Origin: Limnohabitans curvus
GTDB lineage: Bacteria > Pseudomonadota > Gammaproteobacteria > Burkholderiales > Burkholderiaceae_C
DNA: 64,000 nucleotides
Direction of reading: 5' to 3'
NCBI RefSeq assembly: GCF_003063475.1
Contig: NZ_NESP01000001.1
Location: 2,542,001-2,606,000, forward strand
Position numbers and translations under genes: made by a program. Under the pieces are notes generated by a model, which had not been told where the DNA came from, did no database searches, and saw nothing but the letters and a program-made list of their open reading frames with translations. Below, piece by piece: positions 26,593 to 34,259 of the stretch (the first letter of the stretch is position 1; every line of letters starts with the position of its first letter).

Positions 26593-27471
26593 ATGACCTT
26601 GCCATCTCAACACCGCGAGTCCGTGCCCGACATGCCTAACCGTTTGGGCTTAGACGGGATCGAGTTCATCGAATACGCCACCAGCCGCCCACAGGCGCTG
26701 GGTCAAGTGCTGGAGAACATGGGCTTTCGCCCTGTGGCACGCCACCGCTCGCGTGAGGTGACCTTGTACCGCCAAGGCGGCATGAACTTGGTGGTCAACG
26801 CCAGCCCCGATGATGCGCGCGTGAGCGCCACCACCGATGGCCAACCCGTCATTTCTGCTGTTGCCTTTCGCGTGCGTGATGCCCTGCAATCGCACACCCG
26901 CTGCATGGAATTGGGCGCATGGAACGTGACCAGCCAAGCGCAAGCGATGGAGCTGCACATCCCCGCCATCCACGGCCCAGGCGGCAGCCGCTTTTACTTT
27001 GTGGACCGTTGGCAAGAGTTCTCGATTTACGACATCGATTTCAAACCCATTCCTACGGTGGACCAACACCCAGAAGCCACCGCTGGCATGAGCTACTTTG
27101 GCGTGGTGCAGTACATCGGTGCCGGTCGCAGTGCCGATTGGTTGGCCTACTTTGAACACATGTTTGATTTCAGCTTCGTGCCGGACGAGCAACGTTTTGG
27201 CATCTTGCCCAAAGGCAAGTTGATGAAAAGCCCGTGTGGCAACTTCTTGTGGCAACTGATCGAACCCGATCCTTGGATGGACACCGATGAGTCACCCGAG
27301 TGCTTGCAACGCATTGGCTTGGGTGCGGTCGATGTGGGCGCTGCCGTGAGCGCACTCAAAGCGCGTGGCGTGGAGTTTGTCGAGTCCACCCAATTGCACC
27401 CCGAAGACCGTGGCGCGCTCACACGCAGCGCCTTGGGCTCGGTGTCGTTTGAGCTGGTTCACAAAGACTAA
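26593..27471 (+). CDS. VOC-superfamily protein resembling the 4-hydroxyphenylpyruvate dioxygenase-like half of QuiC
   Basis: This 292-residue protein consists of two vicinal-oxygen-chelate modules. It opens with LGLDGIEFIEYATSRP, characteristic of the C-terminal half of fused bacterial 3-dehydroshikimate dehydratases (QuiC). The segments YRQGGMNLVVN, GPGGSRFYFVD and, at the end, SVSFELVHKD also match HPPD-like proteins. Of the usual iron ligands only the final Glu is obvious; the first His position in the second module reads YFGVVQYIG, so dioxygenase activity is doubtful. The start at 26593 is set by TTGGAG upstream. The QuiC-like TIM barrel is encoded directly after it, 15 bases apart, so the two halves exist here as separate genes in reversed order. 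Confidence 0.78.
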   Translation: MTLPSQHRESVPDMPNRLGLDGIEFIEYATSRPQALGQVLENMGFRPVARHRSREVTLYRQGGMNLVVNASPDDARVSATTDGQPVISAVAFRVRDALQSHTRCMELGAWNVTSQAQAMELHIPAIHGPGGSRFYFVDRWQEFSIYDIDFKPIPTVDQHPEATAGMSYFGVVQYIGAGRSADWLAYFEHMFDFSFVPDEQRFGILPKGKLMKSPCGNFLWQLIEPDPWMDTDESPECLQRIGLGAVDVGAAVSALKARGVEFVESTQLHPEDRGALTRSALGSVSFELVHKD

Positions 27472-27486
27472 TAAAAAGGCCACGCC

Positions 27487-28380
27487 ATGAACTTACTCGA
27501 CGGCTTCGGCATGGACACCATCACGATGGCGGGCTCTTTAGAAGCCAAGCTGTCGGCGATGAAAGACGCAGGCTTCTCGCAAGTCATGCTCATGGCGCGT
27601 GACTTGGTCACACACCCCGGCGGCGTACCCGCAGCGGTGGCCGCAGTGCAGGCCAGTGGCTTGCGCCCCACAGGTTTTCAGGTGCTGCGCGACTTTGAAG
27701 GTTTGTCGGGTCACTTGCACGGCTACAAGGTCGACATCGCCAAATCGATGCTCGAGATGTGCGCGGCCACGGGCAGCAAAGTGTTGTTGGCGTGTTCGTC
27801 TACGTCACGCCACGCCACCGATGACCTCGACCACATTGCCCGCGATTTGAAAAAGCTCGCCATGATGGCTTTGCCCTTGGGGATCAAAGTGGCTTACGAA
27901 GGTTTGTCATGGGGCCGCACCGTCAACGAGTTCACCACGTCTTGGGATGTGGTGTGCCGTGCCGATTGCCCCAACCTGGGCATTGGCATTGACTCGTTTC
28001 ACATCTTTGCCGCCAACACACCGTTGGATGCGATTGAAGACCTCGACCCCGAGAAAATTTTCTTGGTGCAACTGTCTGACTTCATGTGGCACGAAACCCC
28101 CACCTTTGAAGACCGCATGACCACCGCGCGCACCTTCCGCGTGTTCCCAGGTGAGGGCGTGCACAGCGAAGCCTTGGCTGATTTGGTGTTGCGCTTGGAC
28201 CGCATTGGTTATCGCGGTGACTACAGCTTTGAAGTCTTCAACGACGACTACCAACAACTGCCCTTGGCCACTGTGGCCGAGCGTGCGCGCAAGAGCGCCA
28301 CATGGCTGCACGACAATGTGCTGCACCGCTCAGCCCCATTGCCTGCTTGGACCCGCACGCACACCAACACACACGCATGA
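27487..28380 (+). CDS. quiC: 3-dehydroshikimate dehydratase, QuiC/AsbF-type TIM barrel
   Basis: This 297-residue protein should convert 3-dehydroshikimate to protocatechuate, the entry point of the ring-cleavage genes at both ends of the block. Family segments are VAYEGLSWGRTVNEFTTSW, PNLGIGIDSFHIFA, KIFLVQLSDFMWHE, FRVFPGEGVH and YSFEVFND. The Glu, Asp, Gln and final Glu in these form the divalent-metal site. Fused QuiC proteins carry an extra HPPD-like half, which is the separate upstream gene here. The stop overlaps the start of the aldo/keto reductase as ATGA, so translation is coupled. The symbol is used by homology to the N-terminal half of QuiC. Confidence 0.85.
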   Translation: MNLLDGFGMDTITMAGSLEAKLSAMKDAGFSQVMLMARDLVTHPGGVPAAVAAVQASGLRPTGFQVLRDFEGLSGHLHGYKVDIAKSMLEMCAATGSKVLLACSSTSRHATDDLDHIARDLKKLAMMALPLGIKVAYEGLSWGRTVNEFTTSWDVVCRADCPNLGIGIDSFHIFAANTPLDAIEDLDPEKIFLVQLSDFMWHETPTFEDRMTTARTFRVFPGEGVHSEALADLVLRLDRIGYRGDYSFEVFNDDYQQLPLATVAERARKSATWLHDNVLHRSAPLPAWTRTHTNTHA

Positions 28381-29378
28381 AACAACGTCAACTCGGCCCT
28401 TACACCGTTTCAGCCATTGGCCTAGGCTGCATGAACCTCAGCCACGCTTACGGCGCGCCACCCGCGCCTGAAGTGGGCGAGGCCTTGATTCACCGCGCCT
28501 TAGACCTCGGCGTGACGATGTTTGACACGGCGGCTTTGTATGGCTTTGGCACCAACGAGTTGTTGGTGGGCAAGGCGCTCAAAGCGCACCGCAGCGAAAT
28601 CACCTTGTGCAGCAAAGGTGGCATGGCGGGTGTGTCGTTCCCTGATGGTGTGAAGCGCGTCATCAATGGCCGTCCTGAAGCCATTCGCCAAAACTGCGAA
28701 GACAGCTTGGCCCGCTTGGGCACCGATGTGATTGACCTGTACTACCTGCACCGCTGGGACAAGCAAGTGCCCATCGAAGACAGCGTAGGCGCCCTGAGCG
28801 ACCTCGTGCGCGCAGGCAAAATTCGCGAGATTGGTTTGAGCGAAGTCTCTGCCACCACCTTGCGCAAAGCGCATGCCGTGCACCCCATTGCAGCCGTGCA
28901 AACCGAATACTCGCTGTGGACACGCAACCCCGAAATCGCCGTGCTCAAAGCCTGCGAAGAACTGGGCACCACCTTTGTGGCCTTCAGCCCCGTGGCGCGT
29001 GGCTTTTTGTGTGGTGATTTGCGTGATGTGAGCACCTTGGCGGTGAACGACATTCGCCGCGCCATGCCACGCTTTGCTGCGGACACCTATGCCGCCAACT
29101 TGCCTTTGCTCGATGCTTACCAAGCCATTGCACGCGAAGCAGGTTGCACACCTGCGCAACTGGGCTTGGCTTGGTTGCTGCACAAAGACAACAAGCTCAT
29201 TCCGATTCCTGGCACACAAAACATTCGCCACCTCGAAGACAACATCGCCGCCGCCGATGTGGTGCTGTCGGCGGAACAGATGCAGCGTTTAGAAGCACTC
29301 ATCAACCCGCAGACGGTGAAGGGGCCGCGTTACAACGCGGTGAATGCTTCTGAGGTGGATACCGAAGAGTTTGCTTAA
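28377..29378 (+). CDS. Aldo/keto reductase
   Basis: This 333-residue NADPH-dependent oxidoreductase has the catalytic Asp and Tyr in MFDTAALYGFGTNE, the Lys in LCSKGGMAG and the His in LYYLHRWDKQ. GLSEVSATTLRKAH and the cofactor-binding end PIPGTQNIRHLEDNIAAA place it in the AKR11/AKR13-like group. The start at 28377 overlaps the QuiC-like stop; a longer in-frame version would begin inside that gene. Its stop is 5 bases from the end of the convergent LysR gene. It could handle an aldehyde or ketone from aromatic breakdown, but no substrate is implied by the sequence itself. Confidence 0.88.
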   Translation: MKQRQLGPYTVSAIGLGCMNLSHAYGAPPAPEVGEALIHRALDLGVTMFDTAALYGFGTNELLVGKALKAHRSEITLCSKGGMAGVSFPDGVKRVINGRPEAIRQNCEDSLARLGTDVIDLYYLHRWDKQVPIEDSVGALSDLVRAGKIREIGLSEVSATTLRKAHAVHPIAAVQTEYSLWTRNPEIAVLKACEELGTTFVAFSPVARGFLCGDLRDVSTLAVNDIRRAMPRFAADTYAANLPLLDAYQAIAREAGCTPAQLGLAWLLHKDNKLIPIPGTQNIRHLEDNIAAADVVLSAEQMQRLEALINPQTVKGPRYNAVNASEVDTEEFA

Positions 29379-29383
29379 GCGTA

Positions 29384-30268
29384 TCAACTAGCAAACAAGT
29401 GTTCGCGCAGCCAAATATGCACAGGGTCTTGCTGGTGCCGCACATGCCAGATGGCGTACATGGGCATGTCTGGCGTGTCAAAGGGCACGGGCGCATCTGC
29501 CAAACCGCGCAGCAAACCTTGACGCAGCAAGCCGGGCAGGGTGGCCAAGCGCTCCGTGCCAGCCACGAACGCCGCCACGCCTGCAAAGCTGCTCAGGGTG
29601 GCCGCAAAACGGCGTTGCACGCCTTTTTTAAGCAGTAATTCGTCAATGTCTAAGCTGCGACGCGGTTGGTGCACCACGGTGATGTGCTCAGCCGCTTCAT
29701 ACGCTTTCAGCGAGCGCGGGGCTTTGCGCATCTGCGGGTCATAAAACACACGGTAGTTGTCGGCAAACAGGCGCTTGTGTTTGATGTCGGTGGCATCTGG
29801 CGGGCGCGGGCTGATGACCAGCTGGCAGTCTTGTGCGCGCAGCATGTCGGCGCTGGGCACATCGGATGGCACCACGCGCAGCGTGACACCTGGCGCTTGG
29901 GCTTGCAAGCGGTTCAACAAGCCCGGCAGCAGCAAGTCGCGCTGCAAATCGTTGGCGGCGATGGTGAAACATTGGGTCAGGCGCGCAGGCTCAAACGCGC
30001 CGCTGTGTACAAATCCTTGCAGCTGAGTCAGCAGCCCTTGCGCTTGCAAGGCCAAAGCTTCAGCTCGCGCTGTGGGCACAATGCCGCGCCCTGATTTGAC
30101 AAACAAGGCATCGCCCACGATGGCGCGCAAGCGGTCGAGTTGGTGGCTCACGGCGGACTGCGTGATGCCCAGTGCATTGGCCGCTGCCGTGACCGAGCCT
30201 TGCTCAATGACCGTGCTGAGCAAATGCAGCAGGTGGCCATCCAAATCCAAATGATCAAATTTTTTCAT
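29384..30268 (-). CDS. LysR-family transcriptional regulator
   Basis: This 294-residue activator-type regulator begins with the LysR winged helix (DGHLLHLLSTVIEQGSVTAAANALGITQSAVSHQLDRLR, residues about 10-48). It continues with the two-lobed effector domain (FTIAANDLQRDLLLPGLLNRLQ onward). The start at 30268 gives MKKFDHLDLDG, the normal length ahead of the helix-turn-helix; an in-frame start 60 bases upstream lies in the promoter region. It is divergent from the second ligA-ligB pair, 87 bases apart, so it very probably activates that pair in response to an aromatic ligand. That ligand is inferred, not shown. Confidence 0.92.
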   Translation of the reverse strand: MKKFDHLDLDGHLLHLLSTVIEQGSVTAAANALGITQSAVSHQLDRLRAIVGDALFVKSGRGIVPTARAEALALQAQGLLTQLQGFVHSGAFEPARLTQCFTIAANDLQRDLLLPGLLNRLQAQAPGVTLRVVPSDVPSADMLRAQDCQLVISPRPPDATDIKHKRLFADNYRVFYDPQMRKAPRSLKAYEAAEHITVVHQPRRSLDIDELLLKKGVQRRFAATLSSFAGVAAFVAGTERLATLPGLLRQGLLRGLADAPVPFDTPDMPMYAIWHVRHQQDPVHIWLREHLFAS

Positions 30269-30270
30269 GG

Positions 30271-30296
30271 AATAAATGAGTATTGCGTAGTTTATT
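30271..30296. promoter_or_regulatory. Candidate LysR-type operator
   Basis: Arms AATAAA (30271-30276) and TTTATT (30291-30296) form an AT-rich dyad just outside the LysR start codon and about 60 bases before the second ligA. ATGAG also occurs twice nearby (30276-30280 and 30299-30303). Position fits a LysR autoregulatory site; the symmetry is short and AT-rich, so support is weak. Confidence 0.35.
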
Positions 30297-30355
30297 TTAT
30301 GAGTTGAAGCGCTCACACTCCGTTCCACTGAACAACTTCAATCACGGAGACACGC

Positions 30356-30706
30356 ATGAGCCATAAACCCGAACCGATTTTTGGAACCACTCTGTTTGAC
30401 GGTGACCAAGCCCAAAAAGGCTACGCCCTCAACAAGATGTGCTATTCGTTCAACAGCGCAGACAACCGCAACACCTTCAAAGCCGATGAAGAGGCTTACA
30501 TGCTGCAGTACGGCCTGAATGCCCAGCAAGCCGACGCCATTCGCACACGCAATGTGTTGGGGTTGATTGCCGCCGGTGGCAATGTGTATTACCTCGCCAA
30601 GTTCGCAGGTATTTTGGGTTTGGACGTGCAAGACCTGGGCGCTGCCCAAACCGGCATGACCAAAGAAGAATTCAAAGCCAAGCTGCGCGCTGCAGCCCAC
30701 CAATAA
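30356..30706 (+). CDS. LigA-type extradiol dioxygenase alpha subunit (second copy)
   Basis: This 116-residue protein is the small subunit of a second LigAB-type dioxygenase. It keeps the fold markers EPIFGTTLFDGDQAQKGYALNK, NRNTFKADEEAYMLQYGL and GGNVYYLAKFAGILGLDVQD. It is shorter than the LigA at 1783 because it has no Gln/Ala-rich tail. A GGAGA lies 7 bases before ATG 30356, and the beta-subunit gene follows after 18 bases. Substrate may be protocatechuate or a related ring acid such as gallate; the sequence alone does not decide. Divergence from a LysR gene suggests regulation separate from the first pair. Confidence 0.88.
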   Translation: MSHKPEPIFGTTLFDGDQAQKGYALNKMCYSFNSADNRNTFKADEEAYMLQYGLNAQQADAIRTRNVLGLIAAGGNVYYLAKFAGILGLDVQDLGAAQTGMTKEEFKAKLRAAAHQ

Positions 30707-30724
30707 ACATCAAGGAGACACACC

Positions 30725-31561
30725 ATGGCACACATCGTTGGCGGCCTCGCCTCATCACACATCCCATCCATCGGCGGCGCGATTGCCAAAGGCATTCAGC
30801 AAGACCCGTACTGGAAGCCCTTCTTTGATGGCTTCCCACCCATTCATGATTGGTTGGGCAAGGTCAAGCCCGATGTGGCCGTGGTGTTCTACAACGACCA
30901 CGGTTTGAACTTCTTCCTCGACAAAATGCCCACCTTTGCTGTGGGTGCCGCAGCGCAATACAACAACGCCGATGAAGGCTGGGGCATTCCCACTTTGCCA
31001 CCGTTCAAAGGTACGCCTGATTTGTCGTGGCACATCATCAACGAGTTGGTGGAAAAAGAATTTGACGTGGTGACCTGCCAAGAGATGCTGGTGGACCATG
31101 CGTTCACCTTGCCGTTCAAACTGTTCTGGCCTGGCGATGCGTGCCCCGTTCTGACCGTGCCGATTTGTATCAACACTGTGCAGTTCCCATTGCCATCGGC
31201 CAAGCGTTGTTACAACTTGGGCAAAGCGGTGGGTGATGCCATTCGCAGCTGGGACAGCGATTTGAACGTGGTCATTTTGGGCACCGGTGGTTTGAGCCAT
31301 CAGCTCGACGGCGAGCGTGCAGGCCACATCAACAAGGCGTTTGATTTGGAATTCATGGACAGCCTGCAAAAGAACCCCGAGTGGGCCACGCAGTTCAGCA
31401 TCCACGAGTTGGTCGAAAAGACCGGCACGCAAGGTGTGGAGTTGGTGATGTGGTTGGCCATGCGCGGGGCCTTGGGTGAGCACGTCAAGCCTGTGCATCA
31501 AAACTATCACATTCCAATTTCCAACACCGCCACCGGCGTGATGGCATTGGCGACTGAATAA
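30725..31561 (+). CDS. LigB-type extradiol dioxygenase beta subunit (second copy)
   Basis: This 278-residue catalytic subunit retains the LigB iron ligands His12 (SSHIPSIG), His59 (FYNDHGLNF) and Glu in TQGVELVMW. The catalytic His is in GTGGLSHQLDG. It differs from the LigB at 2244 in substrate-pocket regions, for example VDHAFTLPFKLFWPGD against [16 protein letters not shown], and in the end NYHIPISNTATGVMA against [14 protein letters not shown]. The two copies may thus have different specificities. It forms a two-gene unit with its alpha subunit, ending at a strong terminator. A protocatechuate or gallate substrate is inferred from the family and from the nearby QuiC-like dehydratase. Confidence 0.9.
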   Translation: MAHIVGGLASSHIPSIGGAIAKGIQQDPYWKPFFDGFPPIHDWLGKVKPDVAVVFYNDHGLNFFLDKMPTFAVGAAAQYNNADEGWGIPTLPPFKGTPDLSWHIINELVEKEFDVVTCQEMLVDHAFTLPFKLFWPGDACPVLTVPICINTVQFPLPSAKRCYNLGKAVGDAIRSWDSDLNVVILGTGGLSHQLDGERAGHINKAFDLEFMDSLQKNPEWATQFSIHELVEKTGTQGVELVMWLAMRGALGEHVKPVHQNYHIPISNTATGVMALATE

Positions 31562-31577
31562 AGCAAAGCGCCAAAAG

Positions 31578-31613
31578 AAAAACCCCGCCGGTGCAAACTG
31601 GCGGGGTTTTTTG
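31578..31613 (+). terminator. Bidirectional intrinsic terminator after the second ligB
   Basis: The stem CCCCGCC (31583-31589) pairs with GGCGGGG (31600-31606), extended by A5/T5 flanks, and is followed by TTTTTT. The flanking A-run and T-run make it functional from both sides, so it also serves the end of rpoD. Confidence 0.87.
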
Positions 31614-31616
31614 TTA

Positions 31617-31632
31617 CCCCGCAAAAGCGGGG
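31617..31632 (-). terminator. Short hairpin at the rpoD 3' end
   Basis: CCCCGC (31617-31622) and GCGGGG (31627-31632) pair around AAAA, 13 bases beyond the rpoD stop on the minus strand. The T-run comes only after the next hairpin, so this one probably stabilises the mRNA end or acts together with the terminator at 31578-31613. Confidence 0.5.
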
Positions 31633-31645
31633 CAGGGCGGTGCAA

Positions 31646-34009
31646 TTACATCGTGTCGATGAAGCTGCGCAGTTTGTCGCTGCGGCTGGGGTGCTTCAAC
31701 TTGCGCAAAGCCTTGGCTTCGATTTGACGGATGCGCTCGCGCGTGACGTCAAACTGTTTGCCCACTTCTTCTAAGGTGTGGTCGCTGGCCATTTCGATAC
31801 CAAAGCGCATGCGCAGCACTTTGGCTTCGCGTGGGGTCAGACCATCCAAGATGTCTTTCACCACATCGCGCAAGCCCGCTTGCATGGCGGCTTCGATAGG
31901 CGCGGTGTTGACGCTGTCTTCGATGAAGTCGCCCAAGTGGCTGTCGTCGTCGTCACCGATCGGTGTTTCCATCGAGATTGGCTCTTTGGCGATCTTCATG
32001 ATCTTGCGGATCTTGTCTTCTGGAATTTCCATCTTCTCGGCCAAGACGCTGGCATCGGGCTCGAAACCAAACTCTTGCAAGTGTTGGCGGCTGATGCGGT
32101 TCATCTTGTTGATGGTCTCGATCATGTGCACAGGAATGCGGATGGTGCGCGCTTGATCCGCGATGGAACGCGTGATGGCTTGGCGAATCCACCAAGTGGC
32201 GTAAGTCGAGAACTTGTAGCCGCGACGGTATTCAAACTTGTCCACGGCTTTCATCAAACCGATGTTGCCTTCTTGGATCAAGTCGAGGAACTGCAAACCG
32301 CGGTTGGTGTATTTCTTGGCAATCGAAATGACCAAACGCAAGTTGGCTTCGATCATTTCTTTCTTCGCACCGCGTGAGCTGCGTTCGCCGGCGTTCATGC
32401 GCTTGTTGATGTCTTTGAGTTGCTCCAAAGGCACAACCACGCGGGACTGCAAGTCCATCAGCTTTTGCTGCAAGTCTTGGACGGGTGGGATGTAGCGGCC
32501 CATGGTGGTTGACCATGGCTTGCCAGCAGCAGCTTGCTTCTCAACCCACTTGAGGTTGAGCAAGTTGGGTGGGAAGTCTTTGATGAAGGTGGCTTGTGGC
32601 ATGCCGCACTTGTCCACGATGATGCGGCGCAGTTCGCGTTCGTTTTTACGCACATCATCCACTTGGCTGCGCACAGATTCGCACAACTTTTCAATGGTTT
32701 TAGCGGTGAAGCGAATGCCCATCAACTCGGTGGTCAAAGCCGTTTGTGCTTTCACATAAGCAGGGGTGCCGTAGCCTTCTTTGTCGTAGGTTTTGCGGAG
32801 TTTTTCAAACAACACAATCATGCGGTCGAAACGCTCCAAGGCGGCGTTCTTCAGCTCTTCCAGTTTCTTGGTCAGAGCCTTCGAGCCACCTTTGCCGTCA
32901 TCGTCATCTTCTTCGTCAAATTCGTCAAAGTCTTCTTCGGCCACATAGTCGTCGGCTTCGTTCAGGTTGTTGAAACCGTCCACGATGGTGGAGATGACGA
33001 CTTTGTTTTCACGAATGTCTTCGGCCATGACCAGCACAGCAGCGATGGTCGCTGGTGAGCCGCTGATCGCAGCCATCATGTCCATCAAGCCGCCTTCGAT
33101 GCGCTTGGCAATTTCAATTTCACCTTCGCGGGTCAGCAACTCGACCGTGCCCATTTCGCGCATGTACATGCGCACGGGGTCGGTGGTGCGGCCGAATTCG
33201 CTGTCCACAGTGGACAAAGCGGCTTCGGCTTCTTCTTCTGCTTCTTCTTCGGTCGCAGCCGTTGGGGTGTTGTTGTTGAGCAGCAGGGTTTCTGCATCAG
33301 GGGTGTGTTCGTAAACAGCCACGCCCATGTCGTTCAACATGCTGATCACCACTTCGAGTGTTTCAGCATCGACCAGCTTGTCGGGTAAGTGGTCAGAAAT
33401 TTCGCCGTGCGTCAGGTAGCCACGTGTCTTCCCGAGTTTGATCAGGGTCTTCAGACGTGAGCGACGCTTTTGCATGTCTTCTTCAGACAGCACGGTTTCG
33501 TCCAAACCGAATTCTTTCATCAAGGCACGTTCTTTGGCCTTGCTGATTTTCATGCGCAGGGGTTTGACTTTTTCTGCACCGGCTTCGACGACAGGTTCGC
33601 CTTCGAGGTCGGCTTCGATGTCGCCGAGGTCTTCGTCATCAGCCCCGGCTTTTTTGCCTTTGGCTTTGGTGGCTTTTTTAGCTGGGGCTTTTTTGGCCGC
33701 TGCTTTTGGCGCATGGGCTTCTACGGCCGAAGTTTTTTTCTTGGTGTCTTCTGCTTTGGTTGTCTTAGCAGTTGTTTTTGATTTCGATGCGGGCACTGAC
33801 TTGGCTTTCGTTGCTGGCTTGGCTGCCGGTTTGGCAGCTGTTTTTGCAACGGGTTTTGCGGTTGGCTTAGTAACTGCTTTGACCGCGGCTTTGACGGGGG
33901 GCTTGGCTGCTGCTTTGGGCGCAGCAGGTGCTGGCTTTTTGCTCACAGGTTTAGCAACCGTCTTGGCCACAGGTTTGGCAGGCTTCTTGGACTTGCGGTC
34001 AACGGGCAT
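31646..34009 (-). CDS. rpoD: RNA polymerase primary sigma factor (sigma-70)
   Basis: This 787-residue sigma factor directs RNA polymerase to housekeeping promoters. Region 2 is complete ([42 protein letters not shown]). Region 4 has [50 protein letters not shown]. Before region 1.1 lies an extension of about 170 residues, the first 125 made almost only of Lys, Ala, Pro, Val and Thr in imperfect repeats, followed by an acidic patch ([15 protein letters not shown]). E. coli RpoD has 613 residues and no such extension. AGGAG lies upstream of ATG 34009. The gene follows dnaG on the same strand after a 250-base leader. Confidence 0.97.
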   Translation of the reverse strand: MPVDRKSKKPAKPVAKTVAKPVSKKPAPAAPKAAAKPPVKAAVKAVTKPTAKPVAKTAAKPAAKPATKAKSVPASKSKTTAKTTKAEDTKKKTSAVEAHAPKAAAKKAPAKKATKAKGKKAGADDEDLGDIEADLEGEPVVEAGAEKVKPLRMKISKAKERALMKEFGLDETVLSEEDMQKRRSRLKTLIKLGKTRGYLTHGEISDHLPDKLVDAETLEVVISMLNDMGVAVYEHTPDAETLLLNNNTPTAATEEEAEEEAEAALSTVDSEFGRTTDPVRMYMREMGTVELLTREGEIEIAKRIEGGLMDMMAAISGSPATIAAVLVMAEDIRENKVVISTIVDGFNNLNEADDYVAEEDFDEFDEEDDDDGKGGSKALTKKLEELKNAALERFDRMIVLFEKLRKTYDKEGYGTPAYVKAQTALTTELMGIRFTAKTIEKLCESVRSQVDDVRKNERELRRIIVDKCGMPQATFIKDFPPNLLNLKWVEKQAAAGKPWSTTMGRYIPPVQDLQQKLMDLQSRVVVPLEQLKDINKRMNAGERSSRGAKKEMIEANLRLVISIAKKYTNRGLQFLDLIQEGNIGLMKAVDKFEYRRGYKFSTYATWWIRQAITRSIADQARTIRIPVHMIETINKMNRISRQHLQEFGFEPDASVLAEKMEIPEDKIRKIMKIAKEPISMETPIGDDDDSHLGDFIEDSVNTAPIEAAMQAGLRDVVKDILDGLTPREAKVLRMRFGIEMASDHTLEEVGKQFDVTRERIRQIEAKALRKLKHPSRSDKLRSFIDTM

Positions 34010-34054
34010 GAAAACTCCTAGACATCAAAGAAACAAATACACAGCGCCACAAAA

Positions 34055-34066
34055 ACCCGGCGCGGG
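34055..34066 (-). other. Small hairpin with T-run in the rpoD leader
   Basis: On the minus strand CCCG-CGC-CGGG is followed directly by TTTTT, about 45 bases before the rpoD start. The stem has only four GC pairs, so it is at best a weak attenuator. Confidence 0.25.
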
Positions 34067-34218
34067 AAAAGAAAAAGGGGGGTGAAGTGTGAACCTCTAG
34101 AAGCAAGCGGATTGGGCGAACATTTGGAATGCAGTCCTTGCGGTAAGGTGGCGAGTCGTGCGCTTGTGTCACGGTTAGCCGGGCCCGGAGGTGCTGCTGT
34201 CGCACTTGCTAAGTGTGG

Positions 34219-34224
34219 ATTATA
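34219..34224 (-). promoter_or_regulatory. Candidate rpoD promoter (-10 box) in the dnaG-rpoD gap
   Basis: The minus strand carries a perfect TATAAT at 34224-34219, with a weak TAATTT as -35 seventeen bases upstream. The implied transcript would have a leader of about 200 bases before the rpoD start at 34009. I see no other gene in this 250-base gap. Confidence 0.5.
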
Positions 34225-34259
34225 CCCAAAACTGTGGCCTTAAATTAGCCGCAGGCGCG

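Noticed and set aside
33640..34009. Possible tandem DNA repeat array or CRISPR-like structure
   Set aside because: The periodicity comes from imperfect KPxAKP codon repeats inside rpoD; units vary in length and sequence and there are no spacers.
33438..34085. Plus-strand frame of low-complexity Ala/Phe/Gly sequence opposite the rpoD N-terminus
   Set aside because: It is the complement of the Lys/Ala/Pro repeats of RpoD, not a gene; no start signals are seen.
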